Positions 53,948 to 62,822 of a DNA stretch of 64,000 bases are shown here, piece by piece. Source of the DNA: Syntrophobacterales bacterium (GTDB lineage Bacteria > Desulfobacterota > Desulfobaccia > Desulfobaccales > 0-14-0-80-60-11). Numbering within the stretch: position 1 is the first letter of the stretch; each line of letters starts with the position of its first letter. The position numbers and the translations under genes are program-made. The stretch covers positions 1 through 64,000 of the forward strand of contig JALNYP010000012.1 of assembly GCA_023229795.1 (NCBI GenBank), given 5' to 3'. Below the pieces are notes generated by a model that was not told the DNA's origin, did no database searches, and worked only from the letters and a program-made list of their open reading frames with translations.

Positions 53948-54607
53948 TTAACCATTCCTTCTCCGCAGAATCGCCAGGCCCAAGAGGCCGCTGCCGAAAA
54001 GGAGAAGCGTGGGAGGCACTGGCACCGCCTCTAAGGTATATTCTAGAAAGGGCCGATAAGCAGGATTCGTGTCATTACGGGTGGCTAACGTGACCAGTCC
54101 GCGTGTCTGGATCGGATCCGTAGACAACTGGAGCATTACCGATAAGAGACCATCTGCCAAGCTAGCTCCATTTTCTAGTAAATTAAAAACCGCGTATTCC
54201 CCCGTCGTTGTCGCTGGAATAGATTCTGTATCCATGAGGCTCCCGATGGGAAGAGCACTAGCGGTGGTCCAGGTAATGTTGTCTTCGGTCCAGGTGTTAT
54301 CGAGGACATAAAAGGCCGACACGTTCGCGGCATATGTGTTCGAACGGACATATAAATTGAGCACAGCGCTGGCAACATAGAAGCCCGAAGGAACGTCTAA
54401 ATCGAACATCAGAAAAGAATGCGCATAGCTATCCGTAAGAGACTGAACATACATAGTTGGTTTCGTACCATAATTCGTATCCGGGGCCACGGACTTCACT
54501 CCGGCATCGGCTACTGGATCCGCGATAACGGCACTGCCCACAGCAGGCATCACGAGGATCCAGGCCAGAATCGCCGCCAACACTGCCATATGTCTGCGTT
54601 TAATCAT
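53948..54607 (-). CDS. PEP-CTERM surface protein with DNRLRE domain
   Basis: 219 residues with a basic signal peptide (about 1-26, AVGSA). Residues about 28-190 read as a DNRLRE-type beta domain (DAGVKSVAPDTNYGTKPTMYV, FLMFDLDVPSG, WTEDNITWTTASALP). The C-terminus VPVPPTLLLFGSGLLGL AILRRR is a PEP-CTERM sorting signal: V-P-x-P-P, hydrophobic helix, Arg cluster. Exosortase cleaves such signals and attaches proteins to EPS-rich surfaces; no exosortase gene is in the window. The neighbouring EPS locus is consistent with the usual pairing. Confidence 0.9.
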   Translation of the reverse strand: MIKRRHMAVLAAILAWILVMPAVGSAVIADPVADAGVKSVAPDTNYGTKPTMYVQSLTDSYAHSFLMFDLDVPSGFYVASAVLNLYVRSNTYAANVSAFYVLDNTWTEDNITWTTASALPIGSLMDTESIPATTTGEYAVFNLLENGASLADGLLSVMLQLSTDPIQTRGLVTLATRNDTNPAYRPFLEYTLEAVPVPPTLLLFGSGLLGLAILRRRNG

Positions 54608-55167
54608 CTCGAAGCTCTCCCCAATTTGTATAACCTGTTAGGATTTCACTCTATCCCCATCCTTGGAGGGCTTATATGTTTCAAAAAGTGACCCTTATAG
54701 CTTAATCGAAGCTTATCTTCCTTTCGAAAGATGGACTAAACTTAAGGCAGAAATAATCAATTGTCAAGCCATATTTAACTAATTTTAGATATCAGCGATA
54801 TATTTTACAAAAGTTTATAATTTTATTCGAATAAATGCCCTTGGGAGAAAAGGAGTAGTTCAACTGCACTCCTCCGCCATAATCCCTAAAAGCCGGCAAG
54901 CCCCCGTACGCCCCCTCAGCCAGGTTTATCGGTCGCAAAGACCTAAATCATTAGTCTCTTTTTGATCTCTCTCTCGCCACCTGACTCTGCCGAGGCGATG
55001 GGATCATCCCAATTGGTCTCATTGCTGGTTCTTTCTCTGTGAGGGGAGGATCGGGGCGAAGGGGGAAATATCCTGGCACAGTCCAACCCGGAAAAAGCGG
55101 TGTATCCCCGCCGAGATTATGATAATAGATAAAAAAATTATCCTTAAAGGCGGCATGGATTGAGGTA
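54608..55167. other. AT-rich divergent intergenic region
   Basis: 560 bases between the minus-strand PEP-CTERM gene and rfbA. It should hold both promoters. I looked for sigma-54 and RNA elements; a half-matching TGGCAC occurs near 55074 but its -12 half is absent. No gene seen. Confidence 0.4.
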
Positions 55168-56097
55168 ATGGTTGAGCCTAACAGTCATCAAACTTCGCGC
55201 CAGTCGCCGGACGTCGCGGCCGCCCCGGGGTGGAAGGGCATTATTCTGGCAGGAGGGGCCGGCACCCGACTCTATCCGGTGACCCGGGTGGTCAGCAAGC
55301 AACTCCTGCCCATCTACGACAAGCCCATGATTTACTATCCCCTGTCGGTCCTGATGTTGGCCGGCATCCGGGACATCCTGATCATCTCCACCCCCGAGGA
55401 TCTGCCCCGCTTCCAGACCCTGCTGGAAGATGGGACGCAATTGGGGCTGCGCTTTACCTATGCGGAGCAGCCGCAACCGGGGGGATTGGCCCAGGCTTTT
55501 ATCATCGGCAAGGAATTCATCGGCCACAACCGGGTTTGCCTCATCCTAGGGGATAATATTTTCTATGGCCACGGTTTTCAGGAGATCCTGAATCGGGCGG
55601 TGCAGTTGCAAAACGGCGGATTGGTGTTCGGCTACTGGGTCAAAGATCCGGAGCGATACGGGGTAGTCGAGTTCGATAAATCCGGGAAAATTCTGGACAT
55701 CGTGGAAAAGCCCTCGAGCCCCAGATCCAACATCGCTATCTCGGGCCTCTATTTTTATGATAACCGCGTGGTGGAGATCGCCTCGCGCCTGACGCCTTCG
55801 GCTCGAGGGGAATTGGAGATCACCGACGTCAACAAGGCCTATCTGGCCAGCGGAGACCTGCACGTTGAGGTCCTGGGCCGGGGCTTTGCCTGGCTGGACA
55901 CCGGCACCCACGAATCTCTCCTGGAGGCCTCGACCTTCATCGAAACTATCGAAAAGCGCCAGGGGCTTAAGGTCGCCTGTATCGAAGAGATTGCTTTTGC
56001 CCAGGGGTTCATCGATGCCGCGCAATTGCGCCGGCTGGCCGAACCTCTGCGGAAAAACGGCTACGGCCAGTATCTGCTCAGGATATTGTCAGAGTAA
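55168..56097 (+). CDS. rfbA: Glucose-1-phosphate thymidylyltransferase
   Basis: 309 residues, ATG at 55168. Nucleotidyltransferase signature [30 protein letters not shown] (residues about 23-52), with [13 protein letters not shown] and [18 protein letters not shown]. Makes dTDP-glucose for rhamnose or related deoxysugars, feeding cell-surface polysaccharides. Slightly longer N-terminus than usual (about 20 residues). No other rml gene lies beside it; the dTDP-sugar may feed the EPS locus. Confidence 0.95.
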   Translation: MVEPNSHQTSRQSPDVAAAPGWKGIILAGGAGTRLYPVTRVVSKQLLPIYDKPMIYYPLSVLMLAGIRDILIISTPEDLPRFQTLLEDGTQLGLRFTYAEQPQPGGLAQAFIIGKEFIGHNRVCLILGDNIFYGHGFQEILNRAVQLQNGGLVFGYWVKDPERYGVVEFDKSGKILDIVEKPSSPRSNIAISGLYFYDNRVVEIASRLTPSARGELEITDVNKAYLASGDLHVEVLGRGFAWLDTGTHESLLEASTFIETIEKRQGLKVACIEEIAFAQGFIDAAQLRRLAEPLRKNGYGQYLLRILSE

Positions 56098-56347
56098 TCC
56101 ATTCCCGGCCCCCAACCCCGGGCCGCGTCCCTATAACCGTTGCCATCGGCAGGTCGGTCTCCGGGTATATTCTTCCCTGCCAGTCGCCGCGCGGCCTCTA
56201 TTTGAGCCCGTCTGAATTTAGCTTCCGCCTCCTTGCCGTAGATCGCGGTCAAGCGTCGGCCGGGGGGCAGAAAAAGATCAATCCGGGGTGGAACATCCGG
56301 AGCGGCGCGGTATAATAGGCCATATCGCCCGCGGGGAAAGGACGTCT

Positions 56348-56797
56348 ATGAACCGATCAGTGCGCACCGTAGCCGCCGTGTTGTTGGGATTAAGCCTCTG
56401 GCTGCCGGGTCTCGCCGGGGCCCAGGCCAAGGCTGACGTCAGCGGAATGTTGAACCAGGGCTTCGATCTCTTGGAGCAGGGCAAGGTCAGCGAGGCCAAA
56501 AAGGTTTATGAAGATATCCTGCGGCAAGACCCGGGACATCCCCTGGCCCTGAACAATCTGGGAGCCATAATGGTCAAGGAAGGCAAGTACGACCAGGCCC
56601 TGGGATATTTCAAACAGGCCCTGGGGCGGGCCAAGGGTGTTAAGGTGTTGCTGAACCGGGTGTGCGACGTCGAGGGGGTCTGCGCGGCCTACCGCATGAG
56701 CGAGGGGCAATTCGGGTCCGATGACCTGGAGGCCGTGGTCAGGACCAACATGCTGATGGCGGAAATGGCCAGGTCTTCACATCCGGGGCGCAAGTAG
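56348..56797 (+). CDS. Secreted TPR-repeat protein
   Basis: 149 residues from ATG 56348, behind AAAGGA. Signal peptide about residues 1-26 (GLAGAQA). Two or three TPR-like helices pairs (residues about 34-100; GKVSEAKKVYEDILRQDPGH, LNNLGAIMVKEGKYDQAL). Two Cys (C-x5-C in CDVEGVC) near residues 107-113. Probably a periplasmic scaffold protein; partner unknown. Confidence 0.75.
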   Translation: MNRSVRTVAAVLLGLSLWLPGLAGAQAKADVSGMLNQGFDLLEQGKVSEAKKVYEDILRQDPGHPLALNNLGAIMVKEGKYDQALGYFKQALGRAKGVKVLLNRVCDVEGVCAAYRMSEGQFGSDDLEAVVRTNMLMAEMARSSHPGRK

Positions 56798-56986
56798 GAA
56801 GGTTCGGACCGCGGGGCCGGGGCCTCAGTCCGAGCGGCCGCAACGAGCCCCGGCCGGCGGCGCCCGATGGTCCATGGTCCCCTTCCCCCGCCATTTGGTT
56901 ATAATCTTGAAACAGGGGTGATCGGCGTTAGGGCGGATTCCCAAGCCAGTCGGCTCCACATTCCCCGAATCCTCTCGGCACGTCTT

Positions 56987-58180
56987 ATGGATAGAAAGTC
57001 CTTCTTCACCCTCCAGGCCCTGGTGTTCGGGTTGGTGGCCGCGGCCCTCACCACGGTGTACATCACCCAGCCGGTGCTGCCCGTCTTGCAGCGGGAATTC
57101 GGGGTCAGCCCCTCCCAGGCCTCGTACACCGTTTCCGCGGTAATCCTGGGGATCGCCCTGGCCAACCTGCCTTTCGGGATGCTGGCGGATCGTTTCCCAG
57201 TGCAGCGGCTCATCCTGGTGGGGGGCGCGGTGGTGGCGGCCTGCGGCTTGTTTTGCGCGGCCACCCCCAATTTGGGCACCCTGGTGGGGGCGCGCTTCAT
57301 CCAGGGACTGTTCGTGCCGTCGCTCACCACCTGCCTGGCTGCCTACCTGTCCACCAACCTTCCTCTGGAGCGCTTGAACGTGGTTATGGGATCCTACGTC
57401 TCGGCGACAGTGGCCGGAGGCCTGGGCGGCCGCCTGCTGGGGGGCTTTATCCACCCGCCCCTGCACTGGCGCTATGCCTTTGTCACCGCGTCTCTGCTGG
57501 TGGTCATGGCCACCCTGGCCGCGGTGCGCTGGCTGCCGCCGGGCCGCCTGCCCAAAGAAAGCGGCGAGAAATCCGCAGGGTTTCTGGCGCTGTTGTCGCA
57601 GCCGGAATTGCGCCGGATATTCCTGGTGGCCTTCGGAGGGTTCTTCGTTTTTTCCTCCATCTTCAATTATCTGCCGTTTTATTTGCACCAGCCGCCCTTC
57701 AACGCCTCCACCGAGTATATCACCTTGCTGTACCTGACCTATATCATCGGGATTTTTATCGGTCCGATGGCGGGCCAATTGAGCAACCGCATCGGCAACG
57801 GCGGCACCATGGTGCTGGGGGCGCTGGTCTTCGGTCTGGCCATCGCCCTCACCCTGATTCAATCCATCGTTGCCATTGTCATCGCCCTGATGCTGGTCTG
57901 CGGCGGATTTTTTTCCATTCATGCCTCGGCTGCCGGCTCCCTGAACCGGAGACTCACCTCCAGCCGGGGCCGGGCCAATTCCTTATACGTCCTGGCGTAT
58001 TACCTAGGAGGCGCGGTGGGCATCACCCTGAGCGGCTATGCCTACGGGTTGGCGGGCTGGCACGGCGTGGCCGCCTTGGGCCTCCTCATGCTGGCGGTGC
58101 CGCTATCCACCGGGATTCAAGAGATGCGGGAGCCGGCCGGAAAAGGCAAGCCCAAGGAAGAGTTGAGCCCCGGGGTCTAA
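56987..58180 (+). CDS. MFS transporter (YnfM/AraJ-like)
   Basis: 397 residues from ATG 56987, the first Met before the hydrophobic part. Twelve membrane segments. Motif A (GMLADRFPVQRLILVG, loop between TM2 and TM3) is the MFS signature, and the TM1 region VYITQPVLPVLQREFGVSPSQASYT is typical of drug:H+ antiporter-1 transporters like YnfM. Exports small molecules; substrate unknown. Alone on its strand between TPR and sigma-factor genes. Confidence 0.88.
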   Translation: MDRKSFFTLQALVFGLVAAALTTVYITQPVLPVLQREFGVSPSQASYTVSAVILGIALANLPFGMLADRFPVQRLILVGGAVVAACGLFCAATPNLGTLVGARFIQGLFVPSLTTCLAAYLSTNLPLERLNVVMGSYVSATVAGGLGGRLLGGFIHPPLHWRYAFVTASLLVVMATLAAVRWLPPGRLPKESGEKSAGFLALLSQPELRRIFLVAFGGFFVFSSIFNYLPFYLHQPPFNASTEYITLLYLTYIIGIFIGPMAGQLSNRIGNGGTMVLGALVFGLAIALTLIQSIVAIVIALMLVCGGFFSIHASAAGSLNRRLTSSRGRANSLYVLAYYLGGAVGITLSGYAYGLAGWHGVAALGLLMLAVPLSTGIQEMREPAGKGKPKEELSPGV

Positions 58181-58274
58181 TCTGCGATAATAAAAGGTAG
58201 CCCCCAGGAGTTATCCGGGGACAATCCGTGACGCAGCGAGCCCTCCTTGATCTTTATCAAAATGATAAATATGC

Positions 58275-58304
58275 GGTTAACATTTCTAGACGGCGGGGGT
58301 CTAA
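58275..58304 (+). promoter_or_regulatory. Possible ECF-type autoregulated promoter
   Basis: GGTTAAC (58275-58281), 16 bases, GGTCTAAC (58297-58304), 28 bases before the sigma gene. This resembles -35/-10 elements of group IV sigma factors (GGAAC-type and TCTAA). A TTTATCA / TGATAAA palindrome lies just upstream. Speculative. Confidence 0.3.
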
Positions 58305-58331
58305 CTTAATGAAAGCCGGTATTGAGACCCC

Positions 58332-58916
58332 ATGACTGATGATCAGCTCGTGGCCCGGGCCCAAGAGGGCGACCTTCCGGCCTTCGAAGAACTGGTGAAA
58401 AAGTATCAACGGGAGGTCTATGGCCTGGCGTGCCGCATGGTATCCGATGCGGAAGAGGCTAAGGATTTGACTCAACAGGCCTTGTTGCAGGCCTTTGTCC
58501 ATATCCGGAGTTTCCGCCGGGACGCCCAGTTTCGCACCTGGCTGTTCCGGATTGCCATCAACCAGTGTTATAATTATTTGAAAAGCCGCAAGAAATTCGG
58601 CGATACGGTAGACAGCGATGAAGCAAACCTGGTGGGCGAGGGCTGTCCCCAGGAGGACCTGGAGATTAAGGACGACCGCCGGCGTCTCTACGAGGCGTTG
58701 GAGAATCTGCCCGCCAAGCAGCGGGCGGTGATCACCCTGAAGGTCGAGCAGGGTCTGTCATATCAGGAGATCGCCCAGGTTCTCGGCGGTACCGCGGGCG
58801 CCGCCCGGGTCAATTACTGCCAGGCGCTGAAGACCTTAAAAAAACTACTACAGAGCGAGGATAACCATGAGGTGGCAATGCGCCCTTCTCCAAAGGTGGC
58901 TACCCGAATATCCTGA
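58332..58916 (+). CDS. ECF-subfamily RNA polymerase sigma factor
   Basis: 194 residues, ATG at 58332. Sigma2 region (about residues 8-80: FEELVKKYQREVYGLACRM, DAEEAKDLTQQALLQAF) and sigma4 HTH (about 120-170: LPAKQRAVITLKVEQGLSYQEIAQVLGG). Followed with a 50-base overlap by a gene for a zinc-binding anti-sigma factor, so it belongs to the RpoE-like group released by envelope stress. Confidence 0.93.
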   Translation: MTDDQLVARAQEGDLPAFEELVKKYQREVYGLACRMVSDAEEAKDLTQQALLQAFVHIRSFRRDAQFRTWLFRIAINQCYNYLKSRKKFGDTVDSDEANLVGEGCPQEDLEIKDDRRRLYEALENLPAKQRAVITLKVEQGLSYQEIAQVLGGTAGAARVNYCQALKTLKKLLQSEDNHEVAMRPSPKVATRIS

Positions 58917-59520
58917 CGGTGATCTCCCCGCTGTGGCGAAGCGGTGGCTGAAGGCCCATGTGGAACGGTGCTCCGCCTGCCGCCAGGAAGTGGCGGGGTT
59001 CAAGGAGGCGGTGGCCGCCATTGAGGCGACTCCGGTGGACGATCCCGGTTCGGAGTTTTGGAACCAGTTTTCCCGGGAGTTGCACGTGAAATTGGCCCAG
59101 GCTGCGGCCGCGGGCCAGGAACCGGCCCCGCGGCGTTGGGGGTTTCGTCTCCCCTATCTCATCGGGGTGCCGGCCCTGACGGTCCTCCTGGTGTGGATGG
59201 CGGTGTACTATACTGGCTCCGGCAACCCCGTGCAGAACCAGCACCTGGCCCGGCAAGCCCAAGCTCCCGCAGAGGTGGCCAAGATGGCGCCGGTAAAGCC
59301 GCCGGCACCGGCCGCAGGGGAAAATGACCAGATTATGCCGGTAGCCCTGGAAGAAGGCGGGGCCGTGCCGACGGAGGAAGTGGATATCTCCGGCTGGGAT
59401 CTGGATTCGGAGCTATCGGGAATGACCGATCAGGAAAAGGAAAGATTTCTTGACAAACTGCGTCAAGGGGCAAAGGGTGGGTCATGCGTCGAAGGGTTAT
59501 CTTACTGTTCCTGGGGCTGA
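58867..59520 (+). CDS. Zinc-binding anti-sigma factor
   Basis: 217 residues, ATG at 58867, 50 bases inside the sigma gene. ZAS motif H31-x3-C35-x2-C38 (HVERCSAC), one membrane helix at about residues 95-117 (YLIGVPALTVLLVWMAVYY), then a periplasmic Pro/Ala and Asp/Glu-rich tail. Holds the sigma factor inactive at the membrane until stress. The third gene overlaps by 37 bases, indicating one translational unit. Confidence 0.88.
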   Translation: MRWQCALLQRWLPEYPDGDLPAVAKRWLKAHVERCSACRQEVAGFKEAVAAIEATPVDDPGSEFWNQFSRELHVKLAQAAAAGQEPAPRRWGFRLPYLIGVPALTVLLVWMAVYYTGSGNPVQNQHLARQAQAPAEVAKMAPVKPPAPAAGENDQIMPVALEEGGAVPTEEVDISGWDLDSELSGMTDQEKERFLDKLRQGAKGGSCVEGLSYCSWG

Positions 59521-60026
59521 TCCTGGCCGGGGCGAACTGCGCCTGGGCCCAGCCGGGCCACGAATTTGGGGGTGGCGGTTTTCAGGACAAGCTGCTGGAA
59601 GTCAAGCGGAGCCAGTTGGGGCCGGCTCTGGGAGCGGATCAACGCACGGTGGACCGGCTGCTGGAGATCGACCAGCGCTATAAACCCCTGCGGCGTCAAC
59701 TCATCATGCAGATGAAGAGTGACATGCAACGCCTGCAGCAACTGATGGGCCAGTCCTCCCCGCCCGAGTCCGAAATCAAGGCCGTGCTCAGCGACATGAA
59801 GCGCCACCGCCTGGAGATGCTCAATCTCCAGCAGCGCAAAGACGACGAGGAGAGCTCGCTCCTGACCCCGGTGCAGCAGGCCCGGTACCTCATGTACCTG
59901 ATGACCCTGATCCGGGAAGCCCGGAGTATCAAAGGCGGCCCCAGTAGTCCCCAAGGTCCGGCCGGCATGAAACCCTTTACTCCCGGCGGACCCCGGGAAA
60001 TCCCGGTGTCGCGCCCGCCCCAGTAA
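59484..60026 (+). CDS. Spy/CpxP-like periplasmic LTXXQ protein in the ECF operon
   Basis: 180 residues, ATG at 59484. Signal peptide ending AWA (about residue 22). A helical body with LTPVQQARYLMYLM near residue 131, the LTxxQ motif. A basic Arg/Gln-rich stretch precedes it, and the C-terminus is Pro/Gly-rich. Similar proteins act as periplasmic stress sensors for ECF anti-sigma or Cpx systems. It overlaps the anti-sigma gene and parallels the protein at 30720. Confidence 0.85.
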   Translation: MRRRVILLFLGLILAGANCAWAQPGHEFGGGGFQDKLLEVKRSQLGPALGADQRTVDRLLEIDQRYKPLRRQLIMQMKSDMQRLQQLMGQSSPPESEIKAVLSDMKRHRLEMLNLQQRKDDEESSLLTPVQQARYLMYLMTLIREARSIKGGPSSPQGPAGMKPFTPGGPREIPVSRPPQ

Positions 60027-60141
60027 GGTATCCCGGCTTTATCCAGACTGGCAAGTAACTCTTGGTTAACACAAGGGTTCTGCCAGTTTTTTTATCTCCC
60101 CTATTGCCAAATCCTCTTCAAAAGATAAAATAGTGATGCCT

Positions 60142-60228
60142 GCCGGAGTGGTGGAATTGGTAGACGCAGGGGACTCAAAATCCCCCGAGGGCAACCTTGT
60201 GCCGGTTCGAGTCCGGCCTCCGGCACCA
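60142..60228 (+). tRNA. tRNA-Leu (CAA), CCA encoded
   Basis: Acceptor stem GCCGGAG / CTCCGGC, discriminator A and encoded CCA. Anticodon loop CTCAAAA reads CAA (Leu). A long variable arm follows (GAGGGCAACCTTG), typical of type II tRNAs. T arm GTTCGAGTC is standard. A nearby terminator follows. Confidence 0.97.
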
Positions 60229-60263
60229 CATGATAATTCAGAATGATCTTGAGGCTTCTGAAA

Positions 60264-60298
60264 GTCCGCGTCTGGCAACAGATTGCGGGCTTTTTTTT
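60264..60298 (+). terminator. Intrinsic terminator after tRNA-Leu
   Basis: Stem GTCCGCG / (T)GCGGGC with one G-T and one G-U pair, followed by eight T's. It lies 35 bases after the tRNA and fits release of the tRNA transcript. Confidence 0.7.
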
Positions 60299-60528
60299 GT
60301 CTGTTATCTTCCGGCTGGGCCGTGCTCTTGGGTATAAAAGCAATTTTGCCGATATCTTAAAATAAATTCTTGAACTGGTACAAACATTGCTATATTAATA
60401 ATAGGGAGAAAAAATCCGACAGTGCTTCCTGCCTATGGTTCTTTGCTCCCCGGCTTAGCCTCGGTGCAGTCCTGATTCAGACGCGGCGCCCCCTCTCAAG
60501 TTAGAGGGTTTTCGAGAAGGAGAAGGTC

Positions 60529-61932
60529 ATGCGTGCGCTCGCCTCCATGGAAAATCCCGGGAGCCAGAATCTCAATCCCGCCCTAAAATTCCTGAATCTT
60601 ACCCCTTCTGACATTCTGGATCATTTCCCCGAAGGGGTGTTTCTGATCAACACCCGCTGGCAAATCGGCTACTTCAACCATATGGCCGAGGAAATCACCG
60701 GTTTCAAGCGCGAAGAGGTGATGGGCAAGTTCTGCTGGGACATCTTTCGGGCCGACATGTGCCAGAAAGACTGCCCCATGCGCCTTTCCATGAGCAGCGG
60801 TGAGGTCGTGGTGGACCGGGAGGTGGAAATCACCACCAAAGGCGGGCAGAAGATGCTGATCCTGGTCAATACGTCCCAGCTTAAGAAGACGGGCAACGTG
60901 GTGCTGGGAGGGGTGGAGACCTTTCACTATCTGACCTGTCCGGAACTGGAAGCGGAGAGGCTCGAGACCAAGCCCTTTGCCAATATCGTGGGGGTGAGCC
61001 CCCGGATGCAGGAGATTATCCACAGCTTGCCGGTAATCGCGGCCTCCGACTCTAATGTGCTGATTCTGGGCGAATCAGGCACCGGCAAGGAACTGGTGGC
61101 CCGAGCCGTTCACCAGTACAGTCTCCGGAGCAAAGGCCCGTTTTTGGCGGTGAATTGTTCCGCCATTCCGGAGGGCTTGCTGGAATCCGAGTTGTTCGGG
61201 CATGAACGGGGGGCCTTTACGGGGGCGGTGAGCAGCAAGCCGGGGCGGTTTGAACTGGCCAAGGGCGGCACCCTGTTTTTGGATGAGATCGGTGACCTCA
61301 AGCCCGAAATTCAGGTGAAACTGTTGCGCGTTTTGGAAGAAAAGACTTTTATGAGGGTGGGCGGCACCCGGAGAATACCTCTGGAAGCCAGGATCGTCAC
61401 GGCTACCAACGTGGACCTGCAAGAAGCCATGCGCCAGGGCAGGTTCCGGGACGATCTCTATTACCGGTTGTTCACCGTACCTATTCATCTCCCGCCCCTC
61501 CGGGAAAAACGGGAGGACATCCCTATCCTGGTGAAATTCATCCTGGAACAGCTCAACCGCAAATTCAACAAGAGGGTGCGGGGGGTGGACCCCAAGGTGA
61601 TGAAGATCCTCTGCCGCCATGCCTGGCCCGGCAATACCCGGGAACTGCAGCACGTCCTGGAATACTGCTTCGTCTTCGCCAAAGGCCCCCTCATCACCGA
61701 ACGTCACCTGCCCCGACTGGAATCAGCCTGGGGCGGCCGGGAACTGGAACTGCCCATGACCGATAAGTCCGTGAGCCCCCTACAGGCCCTGGAGAAGAAG
61801 ACCATTCTCCTGGCCCTGGAGATGACTCATGGTAGCAAGCAGGACGCGGCCCGCATGCTGAAGATCAGCCGCAGCAAGTTGTGGCGCAAGATGCGGCTTT
61901 ACCGTCTCAGTGATGCGGACTTTAATAAATAA
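60529..61932 (+). CDS. PAS-AAA-HTH sigma-54 enhancer-binding protein
   Basis: 467 residues, ATG at 60529 behind GAAGGAGAAGG. PAS domain about residues 27-135 with a Cys cluster (CWDIFRADMCQKDCPM), then AAA+ with Walker A LGESGTGKE (about 180-188), GAFTGA (228-233) and Walker B LFLDEIGD, ending in a Fis HTH (KQDAARMLKISRSKLWRKMR). No receiver domain, so regulation is through the PAS part rather than a phosphorelay; the Cys-rich PAS hints at redox or metal sensing. A sigma-54 promoter and an inverted repeat for a dimer lie downstream before the flavoprotein genes, which it probably activates. Confidence 0.93.
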   Translation: MRALASMENPGSQNLNPALKFLNLTPSDILDHFPEGVFLINTRWQIGYFNHMAEEITGFKREEVMGKFCWDIFRADMCQKDCPMRLSMSSGEVVVDREVEITTKGGQKMLILVNTSQLKKTGNVVLGGVETFHYLTCPELEAERLETKPFANIVGVSPRMQEIIHSLPVIAASDSNVLILGESGTGKELVARAVHQYSLRSKGPFLAVNCSAIPEGLLESELFGHERGAFTGAVSSKPGRFELAKGGTLFLDEIGDLKPEIQVKLLRVLEEKTFMRVGGTRRIPLEARIVTATNVDLQEAMRQGRFRDDLYYRLFTVPIHLPPLREKREDIPILVKFILEQLNRKFNKRVRGVDPKVMKILCRHAWPGNTRELQHVLEYCFVFAKGPLITERHLPRLESAWGGRELELPMTDKSVSPLQALEKKTILLALEMTHGSKQDAARMLKISRSKLWRKMRLYRLSDADFNK

Positions 61933-61941
61933 GACGCGTGC

Positions 61942-61954
61942 TAATTATGCGACA
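61942..61954 (+). promoter_or_regulatory. Direct repeat copy 1, TAATTAYGCGACA
   Basis: TAATTATGCGACA; the second copy at 62122-62134 is TAATTACGCGACA, 180 bases downstream. Same orientation. Could be a binding site, unassigned. Confidence 0.4.
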
Positions 61955-62011
61955 ATTTTATTAAATAGGTAACTATCCGTAAATTAATGATAAATTACCC
62001 TCCATAATTAA

Positions 62012-62031
62012 GTGTTGCAATTCTGCAACAC
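62012..62031 (+). promoter_or_regulatory. Inverted repeat, candidate enhancer for the sigma-54 activator
   Basis: GTGTTGCA-ATTC-TGCAACAC is a perfect 8-bp dyad with a four-base centre, 256 bases upstream of the sigma-54 promoter. Distance, symmetry and the adjacent activator gene fit an upstream activator sequence. Confidence 0.6.
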
Positions 62032-62121
62032 GTTCCTACCTGCCAGAAACCTTCTAGAAAATATTTTATCCAAGACAAAACCGTGCAATCATCGCTTTTT
62101 GGCGCATACGAAACGACCTTT

Positions 62122-62134
62122 TAATTACGCGACA
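62122..62134 (+). promoter_or_regulatory. Direct repeat copy 2, TAATTAYGCGACA
   Basis: TAATTACGCGACA; partner at 61942-61954. Lies between the dyad and the promoter. Confidence 0.4.
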
Positions 62135-62286
62135 TTCCTGCCCTATTAGTTAACTTACTGATTTATCAAAGTTATCCAAACATTCCCATCAAAAACGTTT
62201 TATTTTCGCTCGAAATTGCCGCGCAAATTCCCCTCGATCTCAGGCTATTAACGTAAATATCTTCTGATATCAGTAAGATAAGTATT

Positions 62287-62303
62287 TTGGCCCCTTCCTT
62301 GCT
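62287..62303 (+). promoter_or_regulatory. Sigma-54 promoter of the flavoprotein operon
   Basis: TTGGCCCCTTCCTTGCT: GG and GC are ten bases apart, TTGGC and TTGCT match consensus. About 45 bases before the NuoE-like start, leaving a leader that holds AAGGAGG. Confidence 0.8.
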
Positions 62304-62349
62304 CTGTTAACTGCCAAGGGAAAAATTGCAGACAAAGGAGGAAAGGTCT

Positions 62350-62817
62350 ATGAGCGTGTCTTTTGAAGCCCTGGAAAATATCTTGGGGCGTTATCCGGCC
62401 AGTTCGGAACACCTGATTAGCGCCCTCCAGGATGTGCAGGCCAGGTTCAATTACATTCCCCCGGAGGCGATGACCGCGGTGTGCGACCATTTGGGCGTGC
62501 CGCTGTCCCGGGGCTGGGCGGTGGCCACCTTCTACAAGGCCTTCAGCCTGGAGCCCAAGGGCGAACATGATGTCGCCGTGTGCCTGGGAACGGCCTGCCA
62601 TGTGCGGGGCGGCAGGAACGTTTATGACAAGTTCAGGCGGGAATTAGGCATCATCGGTGATGAAGGCACCACCCGGGATCTCAAGTTCTCCCTGCGCCAG
62701 GTCCGGTGCCTGGGGTGTTGTTCCATGGGGCCGGTAGCCCAGGTGGATGAAGAGATTCACGGCAACCTCAACCAGCGGAAGGCGGGACATCTGCTCCGCA
62801 TGTACCGCAAGAGGTAG
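62350..62817 (+). CDS. NuoE/HndA-like [2Fe-2S] subunit
   Basis: 155 residues from ATG 62350 with AAGGAGG eight bases upstream; the earlier frame start at 62326 has no such site. Four-Cys motif C78-x4-C83 ... C120-x3-C124 with CLGTACHV and CLGCCSMGP ligates a [2Fe-2S] cluster in the thioredoxin-like fold. It is the 24-kDa-type subunit of NADH-oxidising complexes and electron-bifurcating hydrogenases (HydC/HndA). The flavoprotein subunit follows after five bases. Confidence 0.92.
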   Translation: MSVSFEALENILGRYPASSEHLISALQDVQARFNYIPPEAMTAVCDHLGVPLSRGWAVATFYKAFSLEPKGEHDVAVCLGTACHVRGGRNVYDKFRRELGIIGDEGTTRDLKFSLRQVRCLGCCSMGPVAQVDEEIHGNLNQRKAGHLLRMYRKR

Positions 62818-62822
62818 CAGCC

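Noticed and set aside
60066..60343. Two minus-strand open frames across the tRNA
   Set aside because: They are antisense to tRNA-Leu and give the well-known false protein pattern read from tRNA genes; no ribosome site.
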